Assembly (NCBI RefSeq): GCF_017307055.1
Contig: NZ_JAFLEQ010000016.1
Coordinates: forward strand, 190,910 to 254,909
DNA length: 64,000 bases
DNA from: Corynebacterium mendelii
GTDB lineage: Bacteria; Actinomycetota; Actinomycetes; Mycobacteriales; Mycobacteriaceae
Direction: 5' to 3'
This document shows, in pieces, positions 27,519 to 36,887 of this stretch. Position numbers and translations under genes: made by a program. The notes under the pieces were generated by a model. It searched no databases. It saw nothing but the letters and a program-made list of their open reading frames with translations, and was not told the DNA's origin. Each line of letters begins with the position of its first letter. Position 1 is the first letter of the stretch.

Positions 27519-29126
27519 ATGAAGTTCACCAAGACCCTCGCGGTCGTCAGCGCCACCGGTCTGGCGCTCGGCCTGGCCGCATGCTCCGGCTCGGATGACA
27601 CAGCCACTGATTCCTCCGCCGGGGAAAGCAGCAGCGGCAACGCTATTGTGACCGCCTGGGGTTCCGAACCGCAGAACCCGCTGAATCCGCAGAACACCAA
27701 CGAAACCGGTGGCGGACGCATCATTGACTCCGTTTTCGCCGGCCTGGTCTACTATGACGCAGACGGCAAGGTCCACAACGAGATGGCCGAGTCCATCGAG
27801 CCTTCCGAGGGCAACAAAGTCTTCACCATCAAAATCAAAGACGGCATGAAGTTCGCCGACGGTACCGCGGTGGATTCCGACAGCTTCATCGACGCCTGGA
27901 ACTACGCGGTCGAAAACGCTCTGCTGAGCAACTACTTCTTCGAGCCGATCGAGGGCTACAACGACGGCGGCGAGAAGCTGACCGGTCTTGAGAAAGTCGA
28001 TGACCTGACTTTCAAGGTCACCCTGACCCAGCCGGAAGCCGACTTCCCGTTGCGCTTGGGCTACTCGGCCTTCTACCCGCTGCCCAAGGTCGCTTTCGAG
28101 GACATGGACGCCTTCGGTGAAAAACCGGTCGGCAACGGCATGTACAAGGTCAGTGACTGGCAGCACAACAAGTCGCTGAAGGTGGTTCCCAACGAGAACT
28201 ACACCGGCGTGCGCAAGGTCGCCAACGACGGTGTCGAGTTCGTCTTCTACTCCAAGCCGGATGCCGCCTACACCGCCCTGCAGTCGGGCAACCTGGACAT
28301 CATCGACACGATCCCGGATTCGGCTCTGTCGACCTTCCGTGATGAACTCGGTGACCGGGCCATCAACCAGCCGTCGGCGATCTTCCAGTCGTTCACCATC
28401 CCGGAAAAGATCGAGCACTTCAACGGCGAAGAGGGCAACCTGCGCCGCCAGGCCCTGTCCATGGCCATCAACCGCCCGCTGATCTGTGAAAAGATCTTCC
28501 AGGACACCCGCACCCCCGCCACCGACTTCACCTCCCCGGTCATTGCCGGACACTCCGACAGCCTGACCGGTGCCGAGGTTCTCGAGTACAACCCGGACAA
28601 GGCCAAGGAACTGTGGGCCAAGGCTGATGCCATCAGCCCGTGGAGCGGTGAGTTCACCATCGCCTACAACGCCGACGGTGGCCACCAGGGTTGGGTCGAT
28701 GCCGCGGCCAACGACATCAAGAACACTCTTGACATCGATGCCCACGGCAAGGCGTACCCGGACTTCAAGTCCCTGCGTGACGAGGTGACCAACCGGACGA
28801 TCACCGGTGCTTTCCGTACCGGCTGGCAGGCCGACTACCCGGCCCTGGCCAACTTCCTCGGCCCGCTGTACGGCACCGGTGCCGGTTCCAACGACGGCGA
28901 CTACTCCAACGAGGCGTTCGACGCCAAGCTCGAGCAGGGTGCCGGAGCCAGCGATCTGGACAGCTCGATCAAGACCTACAACGAGGCGCAGGAAATCCTG
29001 CTCGAGGACCTGCCGGCCATCCCGCTGTGGTACTCGAATGTCACCGGCGGCTACGGTGAGTCGGTGTCCAACGTCAAGTTCGGCTGGAACTCTGTCCCGC
29101 TGTACTACATGGTGGAAAAGAAGTAA
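27519..29126 (+). CDS. oppA: Oligopeptide ABC transporter, substrate-binding lipoprotein
   Basis: 535 residues, family 5 extracellular solute-binding protein. Signal peptide with lipobox LGLAACSGS (Cys about residue 22) and a Ser/Asp-rich linker; then the mature domain (NAIVTAWGSEPQNPLNPQNT) and family-5 landmarks KFADGTAVDSDSFIDAW and LRRQALSMAINR. It closes with AQEILLEDLPAIPLWY. First gene of a four-gene importer operon; likely binds peptides at the outer face of the membrane. AGGAG lies 12 bases before the ATG. Confidence 0.96.
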   Translation: MKFTKTLAVVSATGLALGLAACSGSDDTATDSSAGESSSGNAIVTAWGSEPQNPLNPQNTNETGGGRIIDSVFAGLVYYDADGKVHNEMAESIEPSEGNKVFTIKIKDGMKFADGTAVDSDSFIDAWNYAVENALLSNYFFEPIEGYNDGGEKLTGLEKVDDLTFKVTLTQPEADFPLRLGYSAFYPLPKVAFEDMDAFGEKPVGNGMYKVSDWQHNKSLKVVPNENYTGVRKVANDGVEFVFYSKPDAAYTALQSGNLDIIDTIPDSALSTFRDELGDRAINQPSAIFQSFTIPEKIEHFNGEEGNLRRQALSMAINRPLICEKIFQDTRTPATDFTSPVIAGHSDSLTGAEVLEYNPDKAKELWAKADAISPWSGEFTIAYNADGGHQGWVDAAANDIKNTLDIDAHGKAYPDFKSLRDEVTNRTITGAFRTGWQADYPALANFLGPLYGTGAGSNDGDYSNEAFDAKLEQGAGASDLDSSIKTYNEAQEILLEDLPAIPLWYSNVTGGYGESVSNVKFGWNSVPLYYMVEKK

Positions 29127-29453
29127 CCGCTTCCTTTTTCAACAACCACCACCGCCCGCCGGCCTGGGGCACAACCCCCGGCGGGACAGACCCGGTCCCC
29201 GCGGGGACCGGGTCGGTTCGGGTGGGGGCGGGCGCCATCCGGCCCCCGCGGTGCCGGAGCTTGTCTGCGTGCCGGGACGCCCAACGGTTGATCGTGTGTG
29301 TAAACCCCCTTACCCCCGGGTCCGCCTTTTCCCGCGGTTTGTGCAATTTTTCCCTATTTTTTTCATAGACTTTTTTCGGTCGATGGCTGTTTTCTCTCCA
29401 GCCCCGGCCCCGGATTTTTTTAAGCCCCCGACGCCGATAAGGACTTTCTGACC
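29127..29453. other. oppA-oppB intergenic region with stem-loop
   Basis: 327 bases inside the operon. The perfect hairpin at 29189-29214 comes first, then T-rich sequence (about 29340-29400) with no stem next to it, then AAGGA before oppB. Confidence 0.6.
29189..29214 (+). terminator. Strong stem-loop after oppA, partial terminator or 3' stabiliser
   Basis: GACCCGGTCCC-CGCG-GGGACCGGGTC, a perfect 11-bp stem 62 bases past the oppA stop with no T-tract. Stems of this kind after binding-protein genes are known to raise oppA mRNA above that of the permease genes. Confidence 0.65.
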
Positions 29454-30380
29454 ATGCTGCGCTATGTCGGGCGTCGTCTGCTCCAGATGATTCCAGTGTT
29501 TTTCGGAGCGACGTTTCTCATCTACGCCCTCGTCTTCCTGATGCCCGGTGACCCGGTGCAGGCCCTCGGCGGTGACCGGGGTCTCACTGAAGCGGCCGCC
29601 GCCCGCATCAGGGCCGAATACAATCTCGACAAACCGTTCATCATCCAGTACCTGCTGTATCTGAAAGGTGTGGCCACGCTCGACTTCGGCACCACCTTCT
29701 CCCACCAGCCGGTGCGGGAGGTGATGGCTGGGGCATTCCCGGTGACCATCAAACTGGCCTTTATGGCCCTGATCTTCGAGGCCGTGTTCGGCGTGGCATT
29801 CGGTGTGCTCGCGGGCGTCCGCCGGGGCGGTTTCTTCGACTCCACCGTGCTGGTGATGTCCCTGGTCGTCATCGCCGTCCCGTCATTTGTCATCGGTTTC
29901 GTCTTCCAGTTTTTCGTCGGTCTGAAATGGCAGCTGCTCCCGGCAACAGTCGGCCCGCATGAAAGTTTCGAGAAACTGCTCATGCCGGCCATTGTGCTGG
30001 GCGCGGTGTCGTTTGCCTACGTGCTGCGGCTGACCCGGCAGTCGGTCAGTGAGAACCTCACCGCCGACTATGTGCGCACCGCCCGGGCCAAAGGTTTGGG
30101 CGGCACCCAGGTGATGAGCCGGCATGTCCTGCGTAACTCCCTGATTCCGGTCACCACTTTCCTGGGGGCCGATCTCGGGGCGTTGATGACCGGCGCGATC
30201 GTCACCGAAGGCATTTTCGGCATCAACGGTGTCGGCGGCACCATGTACCAGGCGATCATCAAGGGCGAGCCGTCGACGGTGGTCAGTTTCACCACCGTGC
30301 TGGTGATCGTCTACATTGTCGCCAACCTGCTCGTTGACCTGCTCTACGCTGTCCTGGACCCGAGGATCCGCTATGCCTGA
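29454..30380 (+). CDS. oppB: Oligopeptide ABC transporter permease, OppB type
   Basis: 308 residues, six membrane segments. N-terminus MLRYVGRRLLQMIPVFFGATFLIY is the standard OppB/DppB opening, with FLMPGDPVQ after helix 1. The ATPase-contact EAA loop is ADYVRTARAKGLGGTQVMSRHVLRN (about residues 200-225). The C-terminus DLLYAVLDPRIRYA is also typical. It overlaps oppC by eight bases. Confidence 0.96.
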   Translation: MLRYVGRRLLQMIPVFFGATFLIYALVFLMPGDPVQALGGDRGLTEAAAARIRAEYNLDKPFIIQYLLYLKGVATLDFGTTFSHQPVREVMAGAFPVTIKLAFMALIFEAVFGVAFGVLAGVRRGGFFDSTVLVMSLVVIAVPSFVIGFVFQFFVGLKWQLLPATVGPHESFEKLLMPAIVLGAVSFAYVLRLTRQSVSENLTADYVRTARAKGLGGTQVMSRHVLRNSLIPVTTFLGADLGALMTGAIVTEGIFGINGVGGTMYQAIIKGEPSTVVSFTTVLVIVYIVANLLVDLLYAVLDPRIRYA

Positions 30381-31374
30381 GACACACACATTCGACAAGG
30401 ACAACACTTCTCCGGCTGCAGGCCTCGGCCCCGACGGGGAGCTTCCCGGCCAGCACCGCTATGTGGCGGCCACAGATGAAACAGGCCTGGGGGCCGTGGA
30501 CGCGGTCGCCGATGAATCCGCGCCCCGGGGCGTATGGGGCGAAGCCTGGTTGCAGCTGCGCAAACGGCCACTGTTTTGGGTCTCCGGGGCGATGATCGCG
30601 CTGGCGGTGGCCCTGGCCGCCTTCCCGCAGCTGTTTACCTCCGTCGATCCGACGCACTGTGAACTGATCCAGTCCCTGGAGCCGCCGAGCAAGGGCCATC
30701 CCTTCGGATTCGACCGGCAGGGCTGTGACATCTACGCCCGCACCATCTACGGGGCGCGGGCCTCGGTGACAGTCGGTGTGCTCTCCACACTGATGGTGAC
30801 CATTCTCGGCACCATCATCGGCTCCCTGGCAGGTTTTCTGGGCGGCTGGGTTGATGCCATCAACTCGCGTCTGACCGATATTTTCTTCGCCATCCCGCTG
30901 GTTCTGGCCGCCATCGTTGTCATGCAGATGTTCAAGGACCACCGCAACCTGATCACCGTGGTCGTTGTGCTCGGCGTATTCGGCTGGACCTCGATTGCCC
31001 GCATCACCCGCGGCGCGGTGTTGAGCGTGAAAAACGAGGAATTCGTCACCGCCGCCCGCGCGGTGGGGGCCTCCCGCTTCCGTATGCTGGCCAGCCATAT
31101 TCTGCCCAATGCGGCAGCCCCGATCATCGTCTACGCCACCGTGGCACTGGGTACCTTCATCGTTGCCGAAGCCACCCTGTCGTTCCTCGGTATCGGGCTT
31201 CCGCCCACCATCGTCAGCTGGGGCGGCGACATCTCCAAGGCGCAGGCGTCCCTGCGTACTGCCCCCATGGTCCTGTTCTACCCCGCAACCGCACTGGCGC
31301 TGACTGTGCTGTCATTCATCATGATGGGTGACGCCGTGCGCGACGCCCTTGATCCGAAGGCGAGGAAACGTTAA
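30373..31374 (+). CDS. oppC: Oligopeptide ABC transporter permease, OppC type
   Basis: 333 residues from MPETHTFDKD. A 60-residue hydrophilic N-terminal extension comes before the first membrane segment (WVSGAMIALAVALAAF). Typical OppC features follow: HPFGFDRQGCDIYARTIYGARASVTVG, and the EAA loop EEFVTAARAVGASRFRMLASHILPN. The C-terminus reads MGDAVRDALDPKARKR. The stop TAA is directly followed by the GTG of oppDF. Confidence 0.96.
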   Translation: MPETHTFDKDNTSPAAGLGPDGELPGQHRYVAATDETGLGAVDAVADESAPRGVWGEAWLQLRKRPLFWVSGAMIALAVALAAFPQLFTSVDPTHCELIQSLEPPSKGHPFGFDRQGCDIYARTIYGARASVTVGVLSTLMVTILGTIIGSLAGFLGGWVDAINSRLTDIFFAIPLVLAAIVVMQMFKDHRNLITVVVVLGVFGWTSIARITRGAVLSVKNEEFVTAARAVGASRFRMLASHILPNAAAPIIVYATVALGTFIVAEATLSFLGIGLPPTIVSWGGDISKAQASLRTAPMVLFYPATALALTVLSFIMMGDAVRDALDPKARKR

Positions 31375-33105
31375 GTGTCCGAGCAGACAACCACCCCCGG
31401 CCCCGACCGCAGTCAGCGTAAACACGGCACCGATCCGCTGCTTGAGCTGAAGAATCTGTGCGTGTCGTTTACCTCCACCACCGGCACCGTGGAAGCTGTC
31501 CGCGATGTGAACCTGACCGTCTACCCCGGACAGTCGGTGGCCATCGTCGGTGAGTCCGGCTCCGGTAAATCCACCACCGCCATGGCGGTGATCGGTCTTT
31601 TGCCCGGTACCGGGAAAGTCACCGGCGGCCAGATTCTTTTCGAGGGCCAGGACATCACGAATCTCAAAGAAAAAGAGATGGTGGGTTACCGGGGTTCGAA
31701 AATCGGCCTGGTTCCCCAGGATCCGATGAGCAACCTCAACCCGGTGTGGCGTATCGGCACCCAGATCAAAGAGTCGCTGAAAGCCAACAACATCGTCAAA
31801 GGCTCCGAGGCCGACCAGCGGGTGGCCGAGCTGCTCAGCGAAGCCGGTCTTCCCGATGCGGAGCGCCGCGCCAAGCAGTACCCGCACGAATTTTCCGGTG
31901 GTATGCGCCAGCGGGCTTTGATCGGTATGGGGCTGGCGGCCCGCCCGCAGCTGCTGATCGCCGATGAGCCGACCTCCGCGCTGGATGTGACGGTGCAGAA
32001 ACAGATCCTCGACCACCTGGATGGCCTGACCGAGGAACTGGGGACCGCGGTGTTGTTCATCACCCACGATCTGGGGCTTGCGGCGGAGCGTGCCGAACAT
32101 CTGGTGGTCATGCACCGCGGCCGGGTCGTCGAATCCGGCAATTCGCTCGATATTTTGCGCGCCCCCCAGCACCCCTACACCAAACGTCTGGTCAAAGCCG
32201 CCCCGTCACTGGCTTCGGCCCGCATCCAATCCGCGCAGCAAAAAGGCGTGGAAACCTCCGAACTGCTCACCCACCGCAGCCTGGAAGGCCGCGAGGAGGT
32301 CATCCGTGTCGAGGATTTGACCCGGGTGTTTGATATCCGCGGGGCCAAAGGCGACAAAAAGAAACTCGTCGCCGTCGACCATGTCAGTTTCGGGTTGAAA
32401 AAAGGCACCACACTGGCGCTGGTGGGTGAATCCGGCTCCGGTAAATCCACCGTGGCGAATATGATCCTCAACCTGCTCGACCCCACCGAAGGCAAGGTGT
32501 ACTACAAAGGCACCGACCTGTCGACGCTGGGAAACAAAGAGCTGTTCGAGATGCGCCGCAAACTGCAGGTCGTCTTCCAGAACCCCTATGGTTCCCTGGA
32601 CCCGATGTACTCGATTTTCCGCTGCATCGAAGAACCCCTCCGGGTGCACAAGGTCGGCAACAAAAAGCAGCGCGAGCAACGCGTGGGTGAACTGCTGGAC
32701 ATGGTGGCCATGCCCCGGTCGACCATGCGGCGTTTCCCCAATGAGCTGTCCGGCGGCCAGCGCCAGCGCATCGCGGTGGCCCGGGCACTGGCATTGAACC
32801 CGGAAGTGATTGTGCTCGACGAGGCGGTGTCCGCCCTGGACGTGCTGGTGCAGAACCAGATTCTGCAGCTGCTGGCCGACCTGCAGGAACGGCTCGATTT
32901 GAGCTACCTGTTCATCACCCACGACCTGGCGGTGGTCCGGCAGACCGCCGACGAGATCGTGGTGATGCAAAACGGCAAACTCGTCGAACACAACACCGCC
33001 GACAAGCTGTTCGCCAACCCGCAGCAGGACTACACCCGGACCCTCATCGAATCGGTGCCCGGCCTGGGTATCGAACTGGGTACCGGCGAAGGTCTCGACG
33101 GCTAG
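31375..33105 (+). CDS. oppDF: Oligopeptide ABC transporter, fused ATPase (OppD-OppF)
   Basis: 576 residues containing two ABC ATPase domains in one chain. Domain 1: Walker A GESGSGKST (59-67), signature FSGGMRQR, Walker B LLIADEPTSALD. Domain 2: Walker A GESGSGKST (about 350), signature LSGGQRQR, Walker B VIVLDEAVSALD. Each half carries the oligopeptide-type extension ending in HPYTKRLV and QDYTRTLIES. The fusion drives peptide import through OppBC. GTG start abuts the oppC stop, so it is translationally coupled. Confidence 0.96.
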   Translation: MSEQTTTPGPDRSQRKHGTDPLLELKNLCVSFTSTTGTVEAVRDVNLTVYPGQSVAIVGESGSGKSTTAMAVIGLLPGTGKVTGGQILFEGQDITNLKEKEMVGYRGSKIGLVPQDPMSNLNPVWRIGTQIKESLKANNIVKGSEADQRVAELLSEAGLPDAERRAKQYPHEFSGGMRQRALIGMGLAARPQLLIADEPTSALDVTVQKQILDHLDGLTEELGTAVLFITHDLGLAAERAEHLVVMHRGRVVESGNSLDILRAPQHPYTKRLVKAAPSLASARIQSAQQKGVETSELLTHRSLEGREEVIRVEDLTRVFDIRGAKGDKKKLVAVDHVSFGLKKGTTLALVGESGSGKSTVANMILNLLDPTEGKVYYKGTDLSTLGNKELFEMRRKLQVVFQNPYGSLDPMYSIFRCIEEPLRVHKVGNKKQREQRVGELLDMVAMPRSTMRRFPNELSGGQRQRIAVARALALNPEVIVLDEAVSALDVLVQNQILQLLADLQERLDLSYLFITHDLAVVRQTADEIVVMQNGKLVEHNTADKLFANPQQDYTRTLIESVPGLGIELGTGEGLDG

Positions 33106-33122
33106 ACGATCCGCCTCTGCGC

Positions 33123-33150
33123 GGCAGGACCGGAACACACCGGCCCTGCC
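33123..33150 (+). terminator. Hairpin after oppDF
   Basis: GGCAGG/CCTGCC with CCGG/CCGG inside (one bulge on each side), 17 bases past the oppDF stop. T-rich CTCTTTTA follows about 20 bases later. Probably ends the opp operon, not a textbook terminator. Confidence 0.5.
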
Positions 33151-33209
33151 GGCGGCAGGTGACCACCCGCCCTCTTTTACGTGGCTGTGTCAGCACAAGC
33201 GACAAAAAA

Positions 33210-33237
33210 GGGGGCGGGTTTTTGCTGTCCCGCCCCC
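33210..33237 (-). terminator. Hairpin with T-tract on the minus strand, no minus-strand gene served
   Basis: Perfect GGGGGCGGG/CCCGCCCCC stem around a ten-base loop. The six-base T-tract is on the minus strand, although both flanking operons run plus. It could stop antisense transcription or be a relic. Confidence 0.5.
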
Positions 33238-33449
33238 GGTATCCGTGGATGTGGTCCGGGGGCAGTGTGTCCGGTGGATGCGGTCGCGGCGGGCCTTCCG
33301 CCGTCCGGCGCCCCGTTCGGGCGGGGCGGCCAGGTCGGTTGCCTGTGCGGCAGGGGGAAACCGCCGGGGAAGTTAGGGTGTGTATAGTTGTGTCGTCCCA
33401 CGGGAGTTCGGGCCAGTCGGGCCGGTGACGGTGTACGCACATACTGCGC

Positions 33450-33636
33450 GCACCGGGTCACCGGCTGTACGGAGCCACCGGGCTGAGACACCGCCAAGGC
33501 CGCCACGGGGTTGGTTTTTCCGCGCATCCGCCTTTTCTTTTTTAAAAGCACGCCGCGCCGGTTGAGCCAGCACACAGGCGATGGTCGCGGTGACCGTAAC
33601 CACCTGATCCGGGTAATGCCGGCGCTAGGGAGAGAG
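33450..33636 (+). ncRNA. TPP riboswitch (THI element) with enlarged P3 loop
   Basis: Two conserved halves are clear: GCTGAGA at 33482-33488 (pyrimidine-binding helix), and CCTGATCC-GGGTAATGCCGGCG-CTAGGGA at 33603-33631 (pyrophosphate side). P3 is CACCGC/GCGGTG, but about 85 bases separate its arms, far more than in compact TPP elements. The 5' limit is approximate because the P1 arm is not obvious. It ends 15 bases before ykoE, where it can mask the GAAGG ribosome binding site, so translational control by thiamine pyrophosphate is likely. Confidence 0.92.
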
Positions 33637-33651
33637 AAGGTTTATTTCCCC

Positions 33652-34296
33652 ATGACTCACACGCAGGACAACACTGCTTCCACACCGGCGGATTCCGCCG
33701 CACCCTCATCTGCCCCCACCTTCACCTGGACGGTTGCCGATATTCTCATCTGCACCGTCCTCGGCCTGGTCTGCGGGCTGGTGTTCTGGCTCTACAACGG
33801 CCCCGGCGGCGCGTGGTGGGAGGCGTTCAACGCCATCACCCCGGGGCTGGCGGGGCTGACCGTCGGCCCGTGGCTGTTCGCCGGGCCGCTGGGTGGTCTG
33901 GTCATCCGCAAGCCGGGTGCCGCCATCTACTGCGAGGTCATCGCCGCCTGCCTGTCGGCCGCCCTGGGCAACCAGTGGGGACTGCCCACGGTCTACTCCG
34001 GGATCGCCCAGGGGCTGGGCGCGGAAATTATTTTGGCGGTCTTTTTGTACAAGCGCTTCGGCCTGCCGGTGGCGGTGCTGTCCGGTGCCGGTGCCGGTGT
34101 GGGTGCCTGGGTGCTGGAATTTTTCCGCGGCAACGCCGCCAAAGGCATCGAGTTCAATACCGTCTACCTGGTGTCGCTGATCATCTCCGGGGCCGTGATC
34201 GCCGGTGTGGCCGTCTACTTCATGGTCAAAGCCCTGGTGCAGACCGGTGCGCTGGATAAAGTCCGGGCCGGGCGCGCCAACCGGCAGCGGGTCTAG
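33652..34296 (+). CDS. ykoE: Thiamine-type ECF transporter, substrate-binding S component (YkoE family)
   Basis: 214 residues. A hydrophilic Ser/Thr/Ala N-terminal arm (1-25) precedes five or six membrane segments. The YkoE landmarks are VFWLYNGPGGAWWEAFNAITPGLAGLTVGPW, then GPLGGLVIRKPGAAIYCEVIAA and GNQWGLPTVYSGIAQGLGAE. It binds thiamine or its hydroxymethylpyrimidine part in the membrane and hands it to the ECF module encoded by the next two genes. Start ATG 33652 lies just after the TPP riboswitch; the longer frame would run through the riboswitch. Confidence 0.94.
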   Translation: MTHTQDNTASTPADSAAPSSAPTFTWTVADILICTVLGLVCGLVFWLYNGPGGAWWEAFNAITPGLAGLTVGPWLFAGPLGGLVIRKPGAAIYCEVIAACLSAALGNQWGLPTVYSGIAQGLGAEIILAVFLYKRFGLPVAVLSGAGAGVGAWVLEFFRGNAAKGIEFNTVYLVSLIISGAVIAGVAVYFMVKALVQTGALDKVRAGRANRQRV

Positions 34297-34472
34297 GACG
34301 CACGGGAGCACGCAGCGACGACAAGACAGCCATCGGGTCGGCCGATCAGATGGCTGTCTTTTTTCTTCACCCCGGCCCGGTCTTTCCAACAACGACCCCG
34401 GAACCGATTTTCTTATCCCCGCTCCCGTGCGCGGTACAGGGGCAGGCACAACACGCACACAAAGGTTTTCCC

Positions 34473-36023
34473 GTGACACCCATCCCCGGACACAGTGACT
34501 CCCCGCCCGCCGGCGGAGCACCCATCCACGCCTCCGGCTACGGCTGGCGGCACGGCAGCCGCATCAATCCGACCCTGGACAATGTCAGTTTCACCGTTGA
34601 ACCGGGGGAGAAGGTGCTGCTGCTGGGGGAGTCGGGGGCCGGGAAATCCACCCTCATGGCCGCGATCGCCGGGGTGCTGGGAAGTGACGAGGACGGCGAT
34701 GCCACCGGCACCCTGACTGTCGGCGGGATCGATCCGCGGCACACCAAAGGAGTGGCGGGTCTGGTGCTGCAGGACCCGGATTCGCAGGTGATCTCCTCCC
34801 GGGTGGGCGATGATGTGGTGTTCGGCTGCGAGAACCTGGGTGTTGACCGCGAGACCATGTGGGCCAGGGCGCGCTGGGCGCTGGATGTGGTGGGACTCGA
34901 ACTGCCGCTGGACCATGACACCGCGAAACTGTCGGGCGGGCAGAAACAGCGCCTGGCACTGGCCGGGGTTCTGGCGATGGGGGCGAAAGTCATCCTGCTC
35001 GATGAGCCGACCGCCAACCTGGATCCGGAGGGTGTCGACGAGGTCCGCCGGGCGGTCATCGATGCCGTCAACCGCACCGGTGCAACCCTGGTGGTCGTCG
35101 AACACCGGGTCGGTATCTGGGCCGATGATGTTGATACCGCCATTGTTTTGGGCACCGGGGAGCGCGGCATCATCGCCCACGGCCCGGTCCGGCACGTCAT
35201 CGACACCCAAGGCGCCCGGCTGGCCCGCCAGGGGGTGTGGATACCCGGTATCACCCCCCAGCTGCCGGCGGCCCGCCCGGTCGACACCCCGGTCACCGAC
35301 GATAATGCAGTGCTTGGTGGCCAAGAACTGGTGGTCGGCTGGAACATGGACGAGCCGGTGTCCCCGCCACGCAACGTGAGCATTCCCGCCGGGGCCTCAA
35401 CTGTGATCACCGGCGACAACGGGGCCGGCAAAACCACCCTGGCGTTGACCCTGGCCGGTTTGCTGGCGCCGCTGGACGGGCGTGTGGTGGCAAGCCCCGC
35501 ACTGTCCCACGGAACCGGAAGCAGCAGCCCGCATGACTGGTCCTCCCGGCAGCTGGCCGGCCGCATCGGGGTGGTGTTCCAGGATCCGGAACACCAGTTC
35601 GTGGCGCGGACCGTAAGAGAAGAACTGGAGCTGGGGCCGAAAATCATCGGCGGGGCGGACCGGCGCAGCCTGACAGACCGGATTCTCGGGCGGCACAGCA
35701 CCGGTGAACTCGACGAAAAAGACCGCGACAGAATCGACGAGCTTCTGGCCCGGCTGCGTCTTGACCACCTGGCCAAAGCCAACCCGTTCACCCTGTCCGG
35801 CGGGCAGAAAAGACGCCTGTCGGTGGCCACCGCGCTTGTCACCGCCCCGCGGGTACTGGTGCTTGACGAACCGACCTTCGGACAGGACCGCCGCACCTTC
35901 ACCGAACTGGTGGTGCTGCTGCGGGAGCTGACCGACCAGGGGGTGTCGCTGATTTCTGTCACCCACGACCATCTGTACGCCGATGCCCTCGGCGACTACC
36001 GACTGGAGATCACCGCCCGATGA
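34473..36023 (+). CDS. ykoD: ECF transporter ATPase, duplicated (YkoD type)
   Basis: 516 residues with two ABC ATPase domains. Domain 1: GESGAGKST, signature LSGGQKQR, Walker B VILLDEPTANLD. Domain 2: GDNGAGKTT, signature LSGGQKRR, Walker B VLVLDEPTFGQD. Both Q-loops read FQDPE/LQDPD followed by Q, the ECF pattern. GTG start chosen because AAAGG lies seven bases upstream. Its stop overlaps ykoC by four bases (ATGA). It powers thiamine (or HMP) uptake with YkoE and YkoC. Confidence 0.94.
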   Translation: MTPIPGHSDSPPAGGAPIHASGYGWRHGSRINPTLDNVSFTVEPGEKVLLLGESGAGKSTLMAAIAGVLGSDEDGDATGTLTVGGIDPRHTKGVAGLVLQDPDSQVISSRVGDDVVFGCENLGVDRETMWARARWALDVVGLELPLDHDTAKLSGGQKQRLALAGVLAMGAKVILLDEPTANLDPEGVDEVRRAVIDAVNRTGATLVVVEHRVGIWADDVDTAIVLGTGERGIIAHGPVRHVIDTQGARLARQGVWIPGITPQLPAARPVDTPVTDDNAVLGGQELVVGWNMDEPVSPPRNVSIPAGASTVITGDNGAGKTTLALTLAGLLAPLDGRVVASPALSHGTGSSSPHDWSSRQLAGRIGVVFQDPEHQFVARTVREELELGPKIIGGADRRSLTDRILGRHSTGELDEKDRDRIDELLARLRLDHLAKANPFTLSGGQKRRLSVATALVTAPRVLVLDEPTFGQDRRTFTELVVLLRELTDQGVSLISVTHDHLYADALGDYRLEITAR

Positions 36024-36877
36024 ACAGTCACATCCGCCCGGCTGACCCGCACGGGGCGACAGCACCGGCCACCGTCATCCCGCCGCACGCCCGGGAAAAC
36101 ACCCCGCGCAGATCAGAAGGCTTCAACCTGCTTGACGGCACCAACCCGGTGGCCCGTATCGCCGCCCTGGCGATTTTCACCACCCCGCTGTTCATCTCCA
36201 TTGATCTGGTCAGCGCCACCGTGGCCGTCGGTTTTACCGTCCTGTTCGCCTGGCTGTGCCGCACCCCGGTCAAAGAATTGCTCTACCGCGGGATACCCAT
36301 CTTCATCGCCCTGCCTTTTTCCGGTCTCTCCATGGCGCTCTACGGCCGCCCGGAGGGCACCAGCTATTTCCGGTGGGGCTGGATCCATGTCACCGACAAT
36401 TCACTTGTCCTGGCCGCGGCCATTATGATCCGCATCCTGGCGGTGGCGTTTCCGGCCATTATTTTCCTGAGACATATGGACCCGGCAGACCTGGGTGATG
36501 GCCTGGCGCAGGTGGCGAAACTGCCGAACCGGTTCGTCATCGGGGCGGTGGCCGCCTTCCGGCTGGGTACCCTGTTTACCCGGGACTGGAAAGCACTGGG
36601 ACGCTCCCGCCGCTCCCGGGGACTGTCCGACGATGGTGCCCTGGTGCGTTTTTCCGGAATGTTTTTCGCCCTGTTGGTGGTGGCGTTGCGGCGCGGCGGC
36701 AAACTTGCCACCGCCATGGAAGCCCGCGGTTTCGGCGCGCCGGGACAGCGCAGCTTCGCCCGCATATCCCGGCTGCACGGCCGTGACTGGCTGCTGATGT
36801 TTTTGGCTGCAACCGCCGCTGCCGTTTCCATCGGGGTGGCTGTGGCCACCGGCTACTTCAAGTTTCTGGGAGTGTGA
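36020..36877 (+). CDS. ykoC: ECF transporter transmembrane coupling protein (YkoC/EcfT)
   Basis: 285 residues, five to six membrane segments. The two EcfT coupling-helix motifs are visible as SRRSRGLSDD (about residues 196-205) and MEARGFGAPGQR (about 234-245), each carrying the ARG/SRG core that contacts the ATPases. It links the S component to YkoD. Translationally coupled to ykoD. Confidence 0.93.
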   Translation: MNSHIRPADPHGATAPATVIPPHARENTPRRSEGFNLLDGTNPVARIAALAIFTTPLFISIDLVSATVAVGFTVLFAWLCRTPVKELLYRGIPIFIALPFSGLSMALYGRPEGTSYFRWGWIHVTDNSLVLAAAIMIRILAVAFPAIIFLRHMDPADLGDGLAQVAKLPNRFVIGAVAAFRLGTLFTRDWKALGRSRRSRGLSDDGALVRFSGMFFALLVVALRRGGKLATAMEARGFGAPGQRSFARISRLHGRDWLLMFLAATAAAVSIGVAVATGYFKFLGV

Positions 36878-36887
36878 GTTTTTTTCC

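Noticed and set aside
27264-28745. 493-codon minus-strand frame
   Set aside because: Antisense shadow of oppA.
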